A DNA stretch of 64,000 nucleotides from JAEKNW01 sp963678375 (GTDB lineage: Bacteria > Cloacimonadota > Cloacimonadia > Cloacimonadales > JAFGVF01): the NCBI GenBank assembly GCA_963678375.2, contig OY782831.1, forward strand, positions 1,178,001 through 1,242,000, read 5' to 3'. Below, piece by piece: positions 7,766-16,487 of this stretch. A program made the position numbers and the translations under genes. The first letter of the stretch is position 1, and the number at the start of each line of letters is the position of its first letter. Below the pieces are notes generated by a model. The model did no database searches. It was not told the origin of the DNA and worked only from the letters and a program-made list of their open reading frames with translations.

Positions 7766-9101
7766 ACAATTATATTTTGGTACAGGTCGCACCTCTATTG
7801 TAATTCGAAATTTATCTGGTTCAGCTATCTTAAAAATGGTTAATATAGTTATTAGTTTCATAATGGTTCCAATAACACTTGATTATTTAACTAAAGCAGA
7901 ATATGGTCTTTGGACAGCTTTAAGTTCAGTCTTAGCATGGTTCTTCATATTCGATATTGGGATTGGTAATGGGTTAAGAAATAAGTATATTGAATTAAAA
8001 GCAAAAAATAAGATATCTGAGATAAAAAGTTATGTGAGTACTGCATACTTTTTATTCACAATGCTCGCATTAATAATTATTCCCATATTTTTAATAATCA
8101 ATAGCTTTCTAGACTTTAATAAATTGTTAAATGCTCCCACAGATCTAAATGAAAGCTTAAGTATGATTGCGGCTGTTGTTTTCATAGCAATGATATGTAA
8201 TTTCGTTTTAAAACTGATTAATACAATTTTGCGTGCTGATCAAAAAAATGCTTTAAGTGATAGTATTGGGGTTGTTGCTCATTTAATTTCTTTAGTTGGA
8301 ATAGTAATTTTAAACAGAACTACCCATTCATCAATTTTTAACTATGCTCTACTTTATACTGGTGCTAATTTGATAGTAACTTTAGTAATGTCTGTAGTAC
8401 TATATTCAACTAAATATCAGGAAATTAAACCATCACTAAAATTAATAGATTTGTCATTATCAAAAGATTTGCTAAGTGTTGGACTAAGATTTTTCTTTCT
8501 TCAGATAGCTTCAATAATCATGTTTCAAACTACAAGTTTTTTAATGTCTGCTTTAATTGGTCCTGAATCAGTTACGTTATATAATATATCAAAGAAATAT
8601 TTTTCTATAGGTTATATGCTTTTCGAGATGCTGACACAGCCATTATGGTCAGGGTATGGTGATGCGTATCATAAAGGAGATTATAAATGGTTAAAAATAA
8701 CAGTTAATCGATTAAAAAAGCTAGCAGTATTTCTAATAGGTATTTTGATTATTCTTTTTATTTTTCAAAAAGTGTCTTTTGACATTTGGTTAAATGGTAA
8801 GGTTGAAGTTAATTATGTACTATCATTTCTATTGGTTATATATATGGCTTTGAGAATGTGGAATACTATTTTTTCACCATTCATAAATGCTACAGGTAAG
8901 CTTAAACTTAGTATGATTATGCTATTGATAAAAGTTCCATTATTTATCCCCTTGAGTATCATTTCTGTGAAGTATTTTGATCTAGGACTTTATGGTGTGC
9001 TTTTAACAATTATCTTTGTTCAAGCAATCCCAAGTGCAATAATAGCTCCGATTCAATACAAGAGAATCATGAGAAATGATAATAGTATTTGGAATAAATA
9101 A
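7749..9101 (+). CDS. wzx: Wzx-like polysaccharide flippase
   Basis: A 450-residue, strongly hydrophobic protein with about 12-14 predicted membrane segments. The N-terminal LDYLTKAEYGLWTALSSVL and FFIFDIGIGNGLRNKY are hallmark stretches of the PST/MATE-like O-unit flippases. These move undecaprenyl-linked oligosaccharide across the inner membrane. The start is a TTG at 7749 with AAAGGA about 8 nt upstream, inside the preceding glycosyltransferase gene. Its place next to a Wzy-like polymerase points to a Wzx/Wzy-dependent pathway. Confidence 0.88.
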   Translation: MIKKIKQLYFGTGRTSIVIRNLSGSAILKMVNIVISFIMVPITLDYLTKAEYGLWTALSSVLAWFFIFDIGIGNGLRNKYIELKAKNKISEIKSYVSTAYFLFTMLALIIIPIFLIINSFLDFNKLLNAPTDLNESLSMIAAVVFIAMICNFVLKLINTILRADQKNALSDSIGVVAHLISLVGIVILNRTTHSSIFNYALLYTGANLIVTLVMSVVLYSTKYQEIKPSLKLIDLSLSKDLLSVGLRFFFLQIASIIMFQTTSFLMSALIGPESVTLYNISKKYFSIGYMLFEMLTQPLWSGYGDAYHKGDYKWLKITVNRLKKLAVFLIGILIILFIFQKVSFDIWLNGKVEVNYVLSFLLVIYMALRMWNTIFSPFINATGKLKLSMIMLLIKVPLFIPLSIISVKYFDLGLYGVLLTIIFVQAIPSAIIAPIQYKRIMRNDNSIWNK

Positions 9102-9110
9102 AGAGAATGT

Positions 9111-10346
9111 ATGAATAAAACTACCATACAATCAACAAGATTCAACTTTGTTTGGTTTTGTATATTCTATATGATAAATAGCTCGGTATTTTTTTCTGGG
9201 AACCGTTATCTTAGATTTTTTGCTTTCTCATTTTTAATACTTTTTATCTTTGGTATAAAAAAAACTGACAGTAAAGTTAAGCTAATTATACTAATTAATA
9301 ATATGTTAATTGTAATACAAGGTTTAATGTTTGGTTTTAAATTGTTAACTTTTTTTACATATCCATTATTGATGATTTTTATTCCTTATCAAATATATAA
9401 ACAATATAAATCAACTTTCTTTGAATATTATTTAAAGCTAATATATTTTTTTTCAATTTTTACTAGCATTATATGGATTTTGGAAAAAAATATATCTATA
9501 GTTAGATCTTTTATTAGAAAAATGGTTATACTATTACATCCTTATTCAACAGATGTATGGCCAAGATCATTAATTATTTATACATCGGTATTTTCGACAT
9601 TACCTGATATTTCAAGAAATGCTGGTATTGCCCACGAACCTGGGGCCTGGGCATTTTATTTAACATTCGCTATTAGTTTAAACAATATCATTAGAAATGA
9701 ATTCTTTTCAAAAAGAAATATTATCATGATTTTAGGATTAATCTCAACTTTCTCAACAACGGGATATATAATGTTATTTATGGTTTTAACATTATGGTTG
9801 TTTTCTTTAAAACAGAAAAACAATTTTGTTAGAATGTCTAAAATGCTAATAATACCCTTATTTTTGTTTTTATCATATTTTTTATATAATCAATTGGATT
9901 TCTTAGGAGATAAAATTAATAAGCATGTTGAAACACAAATGGAGGGTGATTTAGATAATCGATATTCAACAGGTAGGTTTATAAGATTACGAAAAGGTCT
10001 TAACGTTGCTATACATAATCCAATTTTTGGTAGAGGAATTATTACTGCTTCATCGGAGGAGGATATGTATAGTGCTAGTAAAATACCTTCAGGTTATTTG
10101 GTTGGGGTTTTGGCTCAATACGGCTTTATTTTTGGAATTCTATATTTATATTTTTTGTATAAAGGAAGTGTTGTAGTTTCAAGACAATATAATGTTACAG
10201 ATATTAGAAAATACTCATTATTTTTAATCCTCATTATCAATGGCTTTAGTCAAGCACAAATGTACAACTATTTGGCTTTAATGTTATTTTATGCAGGTTT
10301 ATTTTATAAAAAACAGCAAATGGAGATAGGGAATGTTCAAAAATAA
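9111..10346 (+). CDS. wzy: Wzy-like O-antigen polymerase
   Basis: A 411-residue protein with about ten hydrophobic segments and a larger extracytoplasmic loop near residues 145-180 containing AGIAHEPGAWAF. A second loop has RYSTGRFIRLRKG and NPIFGRGI, the R-x-x-x-G and GxG features common to Wzy/WaaL proteins. It is predicted to polymerise flipped repeat units in the periplasmic leaflet. WaaL-type ligases look similar, but adjacency to wzx and the long central loop favour a polymerase. It overlaps capE by 14 nt. Confidence 0.8.
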   Translation: MNKTTIQSTRFNFVWFCIFYMINSSVFFSGNRYLRFFAFSFLILFIFGIKKTDSKVKLIILINNMLIVIQGLMFGFKLLTFFTYPLLMIFIPYQIYKQYKSTFFEYYLKLIYFFSIFTSIIWILEKNISIVRSFIRKMVILLHPYSTDVWPRSLIIYTSVFSTLPDISRNAGIAHEPGAWAFYLTFAISLNNIIRNEFFSKRNIIMILGLISTFSTTGYIMLFMVLTLWLFSLKQKNNFVRMSKMLIIPLFLFLSYFLYNQLDFLGDKINKHVETQMEGDLDNRYSTGRFIRLRKGLNVAIHNPIFGRGIITASSEEDMYSASKIPSGYLVGVLAQYGFIFGILYLYFLYKGSVVVSRQYNVTDIRKYSLFLILIINGFSQAQMYNYLALMLFYAGLFYKKQQMEIGNVQK

Positions 10347-11394
10347 AATTTTATTAATAACAGGTGGTACAGGTTCTTTTGGAAACGCTGTCCTTCGAAG
10401 GGTTATTGATTCTGATTTAAAAGAGATCAGAATATTCAGTCGGGATGAAAAGAAGCAGGATGATCTAAGAAAAAAAATTAACAATCCTAAGGTCAAATTC
10501 TATATTGGGGATGTTCGAGATATTGAATCAGTTAACACAGTAATGAAAGGGGTAGATTATGTCTTTCATGCTGCTGCTTTAAAGCAAGTTCCTTCTTGTG
10601 AATTCTTCCCCATAGAAGCTGTTAAAACTAATATTTTAGGTTCTAATAATGTTATGCAGTCTGCTATGCTTAATGGAGTTAAGAAACTTATTGTACTAAG
10701 TACAGATAAAGCGGTATATCCTATCAACGCAATGGGTATTTCTAAAGCTATGATGGAATTGGTTATGGTTGCTAACTCCCGTAATGGTGGAGACGAAACC
10801 ATCTTTTGTGGAACTCGTTATGGCAATGTTATGGCTTCTCGTGGTTCTGTTATTCCTCTATTTGTAGAGCAAATCAAAGCAGGGAGTCCTCTAACTATTA
10901 CAGATCCTAATATGACTCGCTTTATGATGACCTTAGATGATGCTGTTGACTTAGTTATGTTCGCCTTTGAACATGGAAATCAAGGTGATCGCTTTGTGCA
11001 AAAAGCACCCGCTTGTACCATCGAGGTATTGGCTAAAGCTCTTAAGGAACTTTATAAATCTGATAGTGAGATTAAACTTATTGGTACTCGTCATGGAGAA
11101 AAACTTTTTGAATCCTTGGTAAATCGGGAAGAGATGCTTAAAGCTGAAGACCTCGGTAGGTACTATCGTATTCCAGCAGATACAAGAGACCTAAATTATA
11201 ATCGCTACTTCTCTGAAGGGGATAATAAGATAGAGGAGATAGTTGAATATACTTCACATAATACGCATCGGATGGATGTGGAAGAGACTAAGGATTTGTT
11301 GCTTAAGTTGGATTTTATCCGAGAGGATCTCAAATTAGTAAAGAGTGAAGAATTAAGACAAACACATTACTCATCACACTTCACTCATAACTGA
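10333..11394 (+). CDS. capE: CapE-type UDP-GlcNAc 4,6-dehydratase/5-epimerase
   Basis: A 353-residue short-chain dehydrogenase with TGGTGSFGN (residues 10-18), AALKQVPSCE and STDKAVYP. The usual catalytic Tyr is replaced by Met134 in MGISK (Lys138), the variation known for CapE-type inverting dehydratases. It starts the conversion of UDP-GlcNAc to UDP-N-acetyl-L-fucosamine, with CapF and CapG encoded just downstream. The extreme C-terminus (HYSSHFTHN) is encoded by 'attactcatcacacttcactc', a member of the repeat family found around the S23 gene. It therefore appears to be an acquired tail. The gene overlaps wzy by 14 nt. Confidence 0.9.
   Translation: MFKNKILLITGGTGSFGNAVLRRVIDSDLKEIRIFSRDEKKQDDLRKKINNPKVKFYIGDVRDIESVNTVMKGVDYVFHAAALKQVPSCEFFPIEAVKTNILGSNNVMQSAMLNGVKKLIVLSTDKAVYPINAMGISKAMMELVMVANSRNGGDETIFCGTRYGNVMASRGSVIPLFVEQIKAGSPLTITDPNMTRFMMTLDDAVDLVMFAFEHGNQGDRFVQKAPACTIEVLAKALKELYKSDSEIKLIGTRHGEKLFESLVNREEMLKAEDLGRYYRIPADTRDLNYNRYFSEGDNKIEEIVEYTSHNTHRMDVEETKDLLLKLDFIREDLKLVKSEELRQTHYSSHFTHN
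11365..11391 (-). repeat. 'gagtgatgagt'-family repeat forming the 3' end of capE
   Basis: The + strand reads 'attactcatcacacttcac' plus 'tcataac', the reverse complement of words in the block at 12516-12575. It encodes the last residues of CapE. Confidence 0.65.
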
Positions 11395-11408
11395 ACAAAG
11401 GATTTAAA

Positions 11409-12515
11409 ATGAAGATAGGTATTACAGGCCAGACAGGTTTTATCGGGACCCACCTCTACAACAACTTAGGGTTAGACGACTCTTTCGAAAGAATCACCTT
11501 TGCTGATGAATTCTTTCAAAGTGAAGAGGTTTTAGATAAATTTGTAATTCAATGTGATGTGATAGTTCATCTTGCTGCGATGAACAGACACAATGATCCT
11601 CAAGTATTATATAAAACAAATATTGAATTAGTAGAAAAACTTATTAATAGTGTGAAAAGATGTGGAACAAAGCCTCATATTATTATGTCTTCCTCAACCC
11701 AAGAAGTTAGGGATAATCTTTATGGTAAATCTAAAAGAGAAGGACGTGAAAAGTTTGTTGAATTTGCTAAAGCAGGTGGATGTTTCTTTACTGGATTAGT
11801 AATTCCTAATGTCTATGGACCTTTTGGTAATCCTTTTTATAATTCTGTTACTTCTACTTTTTCGCATTTAATAGCAACTGAGAAAGAGGTTGAGGTTAAG
11901 GTTGATGCAGAATTAGAAATGATTTATGTGCAAGAGCTTTGCCAAGAAATTATTAAAAATATTAAAGATAAAAATTATAAAGATGAAGTAAAACTATCTT
12001 ATACTGGCAAATGTAAAGTCACAGAACTTAGAGATAAATTATTTAATTTTCACAACACTTATTCTCAAGGGATAATTCCAAAATTAGATAATAAATTTGA
12101 TTTAACTCTTTTCAACACTTATCGTTGTTATCTTCCTCAAGAGCACTTCCCTGTGCTATACACAAAACACTCAGATAACCGAGGCTCTTTTGTTGAAATT
12201 ATCAAAAGTAATGGGGAAGGACAGTTTTCTTTCTCAACAACAAAAGCTGGAATTACTAGAGGCAATCACTATCATACCCGCAAAGTAGAAAGATTTGCAG
12301 TAATTTCAGGAAAGGCATCTATCAAGCTACGTAAAATCGGAACAGATGAAGTAATAGAATATCTTCTGGATGGAAAAGAGCCTAGTTTTGTTGATATGCC
12401 TATTTGGTTTACGCATAATATTACTAATGTTGGGGATGAAGAGCTTATTACCTTGTTCTGGATAAATGAGTTTTATGATGCTGATGATCCAGATACCTTC
12501 TACGAAGAAGTGTAG
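11409..12515 (+). CDS. capF: CapF-type bifunctional reductase/epimerase (SDR plus cupin)
   Basis: A 368-residue fusion. Residues 1 to about 245 form a short-chain dehydrogenase domain (TGQTGFIGTHL; YGKSKREG as the YxxxK-like site; VIPNVYGPFGNP). Residues 250 to 368 form a cupin domain with metal-ligand histidines in RGNHYHTRKVERFAVISG and the MPIWFTHNI strand. This architecture is specific to CapF, which epimerises and reduces the CapE product on the way to UDP-L-FucNAc. An ATG 14 nt after capE with AAAGGA upstream supports the start. Degenerate 'gagtgatgagt' repeats follow the stop. Confidence 0.92.
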   Translation: MKIGITGQTGFIGTHLYNNLGLDDSFERITFADEFFQSEEVLDKFVIQCDVIVHLAAMNRHNDPQVLYKTNIELVEKLINSVKRCGTKPHIIMSSSTQEVRDNLYGKSKREGREKFVEFAKAGGCFFTGLVIPNVYGPFGNPFYNSVTSTFSHLIATEKEVEVKVDAELEMIYVQELCQEIIKNIKDKNYKDEVKLSYTGKCKVTELRDKLFNFHNTYSQGIIPKLDNKFDLTLFNTYRCYLPQEHFPVLYTKHSDNRGSFVEIIKSNGEGQFSFSTTKAGITRGNHYHTRKVERFAVISGKASIKLRKIGTDEVIEYLLDGKEPSFVDMPIWFTHNITNVGDEELITLFWINEFYDADDPDTFYEEV

Positions 12516-12575
12516 TGAGTGATGAGTAACGAGTTATGAGTAATGCGTGATGAGTGAAGTGTGAGGAGTGGTTAA
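12516..12575 (+). repeat. Degenerate 'gagtgatgagtaa' repeat block upstream of the S23 gene
   Basis: About 60 bp of imperfect units such as 'gagtgatgagtaacgag', 'gagtaatgcgtgatgag' and 'gagtgaagtgtgaggag'. Inverted copies lie at the end of capE, at the start of capG and inside capG. Confidence 0.8.
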
Positions 12576-12578
12576 GTC

Positions 12579-12941
12579 ATGGCAACACATCGGGATTTAG
12601 ATGCGTGGAAAAGATCAATAGAGTTAGTAGTGAAAATATATAAAATAACTGAAGGCTTTCCTAAAGTAGAAATGTATGGTATTACTAGTCAAATTAGGAG
12701 AGCAGCTGTTTCAATCCCTTCAAATATAGCAGAAGGTGCAGGAAGAAGTTCAGATAAAGAATTTATTCACTTCTTATCAATTGCTTTAGGTTCACTTGCT
12801 GAAGTTGATACACAGTTAATTATATGTTGCGAATTAAAATTCATAAGTAAAGAGATATATAACCAATTTGAAATATATATAATGAACATTAGAAAACTTA
12901 TACTGGGATTAAAGAGGTATTTAAATGAAAAACAAAAATAA
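12579..12941 (+). CDS. Four-helix-bundle S23 / 23S rRNA intervening-sequence protein
   Basis: A 120-residue protein matching the S23/IVP family from end to end: MATHRDLDAWKRSIELV at the start, then YGITSQIRRAAVSIPSNIAE (residues 39-58), EFIHFLSIALGSLAEVDTQL and a final helix. It forms a small helical bundle; its cellular function is unknown. It interrupts the cap operon between capF and capG and overlaps the capG start by 17 nt. Inverted copies of the 'gagtgatgagt' repeat lie on both sides, which suggests it arrived as an element. Homologues are often encoded inside 23S rRNA intervening sequences, but no rRNA is present here. Confidence 0.9.
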   Translation: MATHRDLDAWKRSIELVVKIYKITEGFPKVEMYGITSQIRRAAVSIPSNIAEGAGRSSDKEFIHFLSIALGSLAEVDTQLIICCELKFISKEIYNQFEIYIMNIRKLILGLKRYLNEKQK

Positions 12942-14151
12942 ATCTACGCTAACTGAGGAAGCCAGATTTGCTAGCTCTCTTCACTCTTCACTCATTACTA
13001 ATCACCCTTTACTAAAGGTAGTTACTATTGTCGGTACTCGCCCAGAGATTATCCGTCTATCCGAAGTAATGAAACTATTAGATAAATATACAGATCATGT
13101 TACAGTTCATACAGGGCAAAACTATGATTATGAACTAAATGAAATATTCTATAAAGATTTAGAATTAAGGAAACCTGATTATTACTTAGGTGTGGATACA
13201 TCTTCATTAGGTAAGGTGTTAGGTGAAACTTTAATTAAAACTGAAGAAGTTTTTCTTAAAGAGAAACCTGATGCTGTTTTGATTTTGGGTGATACTAATG
13301 CTTCGATAGCTGGGATTATTGCTAAAAGAATGAAGATACCTATTTTTCACATGGAAGCAGGAAATAGATCTTTTGATTTCAATGTTCCAGAAGAGATTAA
13401 TAGAAGAATTATTGATCATGTGGCTGATTTTAACTTAGTTTATACGGAAAATTCACGCAGGCATCTACTATCTGAAGGATTACCTCATAGACATATCTAT
13501 GTTACTGGTTCTCCTATGTATGAAGTATTACACAAAAACATGGATAAGATTAAAGCATCTACTATTCTAGATGAGTTAGGACTAAAAGAGAAAGAGTATT
13601 TCATTGTATCTGTCCACCGAGAAGAAAATGTTGATAATCTGGAAAATCTTAGGGAAATTTTAAACACTCTTAACCTAATAGCTGAGACTTACAATGTCCC
13701 TGTGGTGGTTTCAACTCATCCACGTACTCGTAAGCGCTTGGAAGCTTTGGATTCATCACTCATTAGCCCTCACTCGTCACTGATTACTCTTGACCCTTTA
13801 CTCAGATTCCTAAAACCATTTGGTTTTTTTGATTATAATAAGCTCCAAATGCATGCCATCTGTGCAATTTCTGATAGTGGCACTATAAGTGAAGAATCTT
13901 CTATGCTTAAATTCCCAGCTGTTACCATTAGAAATTCACTGGAGAGGCCTGAGGCTATGGACTATGGCTCAATAATCTTGACAGGTTTGAAATCTAATGT
14001 AGTTCTAAGCTCAATCAAGCTTGCCGTAGATGAATCATTGAATTTTAAGAAATGTCCTGAATATGAAGTAGATAATACAACTTACCGAGTACTGAAGATT
14101 ATTATGGGATTGAGTGGATTGAAAAATAGATGGATAGGGATCGTTGATTAG
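12925..14151 (+). CDS. capG: CapG-type UDP-GlcNAc 2-epimerase homologue
   Basis: A 408-residue non-hydrolysing epimerase of the WecB family. Core motifs are GTRPEIIRLSE, HTGQNYDYEL, NRSFDFNVPEEINRRI, SVHREENVD and SDSGTISEESS. Next to capE and capF it should catalyse the last step to UDP-N-acetyl-L-fucosamine. The protein is about 30 residues longer than usual. An N-terminal leader of roughly 32 residues (including SSLITNHPLL) precedes the first beta strand, and an internal block SSLISPHSSLITLDPLL precedes LRFLKPFGFFDY. Both are encoded by 'cactcatcactcatta'-type repeats. The ATG has AGAGG upstream inside the S23 gene, and no closer start codon serves the core. Confidence 0.88.
   Translation: MKNKNKSTLTEEARFASSLHSSLITNHPLLKVVTIVGTRPEIIRLSEVMKLLDKYTDHVTVHTGQNYDYELNEIFYKDLELRKPDYYLGVDTSSLGKVLGETLIKTEEVFLKEKPDAVLILGDTNASIAGIIAKRMKIPIFHMEAGNRSFDFNVPEEINRRIIDHVADFNLVYTENSRRHLLSEGLPHRHIYVTGSPMYEVLHKNMDKIKASTILDELGLKEKEYFIVSVHREENVDNLENLREILNTLNLIAETYNVPVVVSTHPRTRKRLEALDSSLISPHSSLITLDPLLRFLKPFGFFDYNKLQMHAICAISDSGTISEESSMLKFPAVTIRNSLERPEAMDYGSIILTGLKSNVVLSSIKLAVDESLNFKKCPEYEVDNTTYRVLKIIMGLSGLKNRWIGIVD
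12972..13015 (-). repeat. 'gagtgatgagt'-family repeat forming the capG N-terminus
   Basis: The + strand 'tcttcactcttcactcatta' and 'ctaatcaccctttacta' is the reverse complement of the block upstream of the S23 gene. It is translated as SLHSSLITNHPLL. Confidence 0.75.
13750..13804 (-). repeat. 'gagtgatgagt'-family repeat inside capG
   Basis: The + strand 'attcatcactcattagccc' and 'tcactcgtcactgattactc' is translated as SSLISPHSSLITLDPLL. It sits between the conserved HPRTRKRLEA and RFLKPFGFFDY blocks, so it is an in-frame insertion or expansion. Confidence 0.7.
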
Positions 14152-14160
14152 GATATTGGT

Positions 14161-15396
14161 TTGAATAAAAGAAAAGTTTTATTTATTATTACTAACTTTG
14201 ATCTTGAATTCCCTAAAGGTGCAGGATACAATAGAGTGGTAAATTACTGCAAAAGCTTGTCCAAGGTTGGAGTAAAGTGTATAATAGTCTCAAATATATA
14301 TAATTATCTAAAGAGCTTTAAAACTTTACATAAAGAGCATTTCAGTGTATGGATTGGAGAAAAAGTCAAGCATAAAAAATCAACTTTTAATGATTTTCAT
14401 TTTCATGATGATTCTAGATTTGTTAAAAATATAGTCAGCATATGTGAAGAAAAATTTTCTTTGCCTAGTATTGAAGTGTCATTTTTTTTATATTATTCAA
14501 CCTTATCATTAGTGGTAAATTGTTTGAAGAATATAAAAAGAAAATATAAAATAGTTATTGAGAAAAATGAGTTAAAGACCGCAATCGCGATTAATAAAAC
14601 AATTTCTTCAAGAAATCTATTTAAAACTATTGGCTTCATTCTTGTTAAATGTATGGATTTTGTTACTGGTGTTGTTACCGATATTCTAGCTATAAGGTTT
14701 GATGGCATAATTTCCATATCTACTAAGATGTTCAATTTATACAATAAGTTTAACAAGCAAGTAATTAGAATACCAATACTAAATAATGTTGATTACAAAA
14801 ATATATTGTCAGGCAAAAACTCGTATTTTAGTATTGGATATTTTGGAATAATTAGTGAGCAAAAAGATGGTATCTTTACATTACTAGATGCAGTGATAGA
14901 ATTGAATCACCAAAAAAAAAGAACTATATTTCTGAAAATATATGGGAATGGATTAAAAGAAATAATATCAAAACTTGAACGTAAAATTGAGGATATCGGT
15001 TTCATATCTTTTGAAAATGAAATAAATCAACTAGAAGTCAAAGAAAAATTGAGAGAGTTCGATTTATTAGTTGTTGTTAGACCTAGAAATCTGCAAACAG
15101 AATATGGCTTTTCTACAAAGTTGGCAGAGTATTTATCTTCAGGAGTACCGGTACTCACTACAAATGTGAGTGATAACAACAAATACATTATTGATGGTAA
15201 AAATGGATTTATATTGCCTGTAAAAAAAGCTATAGTGAAAGGCAAGCTATTGCAAAAATTACAAGAAATTACATCCTTATCTTCTGAAACCTTGGAAAAA
15301 ATTGGTTTAAATGGGAGAAAGTTATGCAATGATAAGTTTAATCCCAACAAATATTCCAGTCTTCTAACGAACATATTGTTTAGGGAGATTAATTGA
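14161..15396 (+). CDS. GT4-family glycosyltransferase
   Basis: A 411-residue GT-B glycosyltransferase. The N-terminal FIITNFDLEFPKGAGYNRVV is typical of an acceptor domain. The donor half shows FSIGYFGIISEQKDGIFTLL and FSTKLAEYLSSGVPVLTTN, a common GT4 arrangement. The start is TTG at 14161 with TAGGA upstream. The stop overlaps the next start as TTGA. A short hydrophobic stretch near residues 155-180 may give membrane association. The sugar it transfers cannot be told. Confidence 0.8.
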   Translation: MNKRKVLFIITNFDLEFPKGAGYNRVVNYCKSLSKVGVKCIIVSNIYNYLKSFKTLHKEHFSVWIGEKVKHKKSTFNDFHFHDDSRFVKNIVSICEEKFSLPSIEVSFFLYYSTLSLVVNCLKNIKRKYKIVIEKNELKTAIAINKTISSRNLFKTIGFILVKCMDFVTGVVTDILAIRFDGIISISTKMFNLYNKFNKQVIRIPILNNVDYKNILSGKNSYFSIGYFGIISEQKDGIFTLLDAVIELNHQKKRTIFLKIYGNGLKEIISKLERKIEDIGFISFENEINQLEVKEKLREFDLLVVVRPRNLQTEYGFSTKLAEYLSSGVPVLTTNVSDNNKYIIDGKNGFILPVKKAIVKGKLLQKLQEITSLSSETLEKIGLNGRKLCNDKFNPNKYSSLLTNILFREIN

Positions 15397-16475
15397 AAAT
15401 TATACATATAATCTCTTCAATGACAAGAGGTGGAAGAGAAAGGCAACTTGCTACTATTGTAAAACATTCTTCCCTCAATAATAAAATTTTATACTTCAAT
15501 GAAAATTTGGGAAACTCGTATATTGAGGAATATAATTTACACAACAAAGTGCATAGAATTAAGACAAAGCCTTCTAAAAGATTTCAAGCTTTGTTTAGAT
15601 ATTGCATAGATAATAAACCTAATGTCATTATTTCTTGGGGAAACTATGAAGCTATAATGGGTTTAATAGTTAGTTTTGCAATTAAGGCTAAATTTATAAA
15701 CGCTTCAATTAGGCATGGTATTAGAGATAGAAAATTTAGTCATTATCTAAGAACTTTAGTATTACACTTGTCTCCATACATCATTGCAAATTCTTATGCT
15801 GGTTTGAAAGCTAACAATCTTAGTATGAGAAATAGCAGATATGTATTATATAATGGAAAAGAAATTTATTATAAAAAAAAAATAGGCAAAGCTGAAAAAT
15901 CGACACGATTGTATGAGCTTTTTCCAAAGATAAAAGATGATGAGATAATCTTTATTACCGTAGCCAATTTAGTACCATTTAAAGACTATAAAACAGTTTT
16001 TAAAGCTCTATTGAAAATTAAAGATCAAATAGCTTTTAGATATCTAATAATTGGTAATGGGCCGATGAAAGAAGAGTTAGTTAATCTTTCTAATAAATTA
16101 GAAATCGATGATAGGTTATATTTTGCAGGTAGTGTTGAAAATGTATTATTTTATTTACAGATGGCAGATATTATGATACATTCTTCTAAAGGAGAAGGGA
16201 TATCTAATGCAATTCTTGAGGGAATGTTCGCTGGGTTACCTATAATCGCAACAAATGTTGGTGGTATTCCTGAAACAGTTTTTGATAAAACAAGTTCTTT
16301 GTTCCAATATAAAAATATTGATGAACTGGCCTCCATATTGATGAACACAGATCAGATTATTAATGATTGTAATAAATATAGTAGAGAATTAGAAGATTTT
16401 TTGAAGAGATTTTCCTTAGAAACAATGATTTTGGAGTATGAGAGAATAATAAATAAAATAATAAGGAATAATTGA
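15393..16475 (+). CDS. GT4-family glycosyltransferase
   Basis: A 360-residue glycosyltransferase with IISSMTRGGRERQL at the N-terminus, the glycine-rich loop of GT-B acceptor domains. A full E-x7-E motif is present as EGISNAILEGMFAGLPIIA, followed by NVGGIPE. ITVANLVPFKDYKTVFKAL opens the donor domain. The start is TTG overlapping the previous stop (TTGA), with GGGAG a few bases upstream. It probably adds one residue of the repeat unit at the cytoplasmic face. Confidence 0.87.
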   Translation: MKIIHIISSMTRGGRERQLATIVKHSSLNNKILYFNENLGNSYIEEYNLHNKVHRIKTKPSKRFQALFRYCIDNKPNVIISWGNYEAIMGLIVSFAIKAKFINASIRHGIRDRKFSHYLRTLVLHLSPYIIANSYAGLKANNLSMRNSRYVLYNGKEIYYKKKIGKAEKSTRLYELFPKIKDDEIIFITVANLVPFKDYKTVFKALLKIKDQIAFRYLIIGNGPMKEELVNLSNKLEIDDRLYFAGSVENVLFYLQMADIMIHSSKGEGISNAILEGMFAGLPIIATNVGGIPETVFDKTSSLFQYKNIDELASILMNTDQIINDCNKYSRELEDFLKRFSLETMILEYERIINKIIRNN

Positions 16476-16487
16476 AAAATAGATAAA

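Noticed and set aside
12579..12941. S23 gene as a marker of a 23S rRNA intervening sequence
   Set aside because: No rRNA sequence surrounds it; it lies within a polysaccharide operon.
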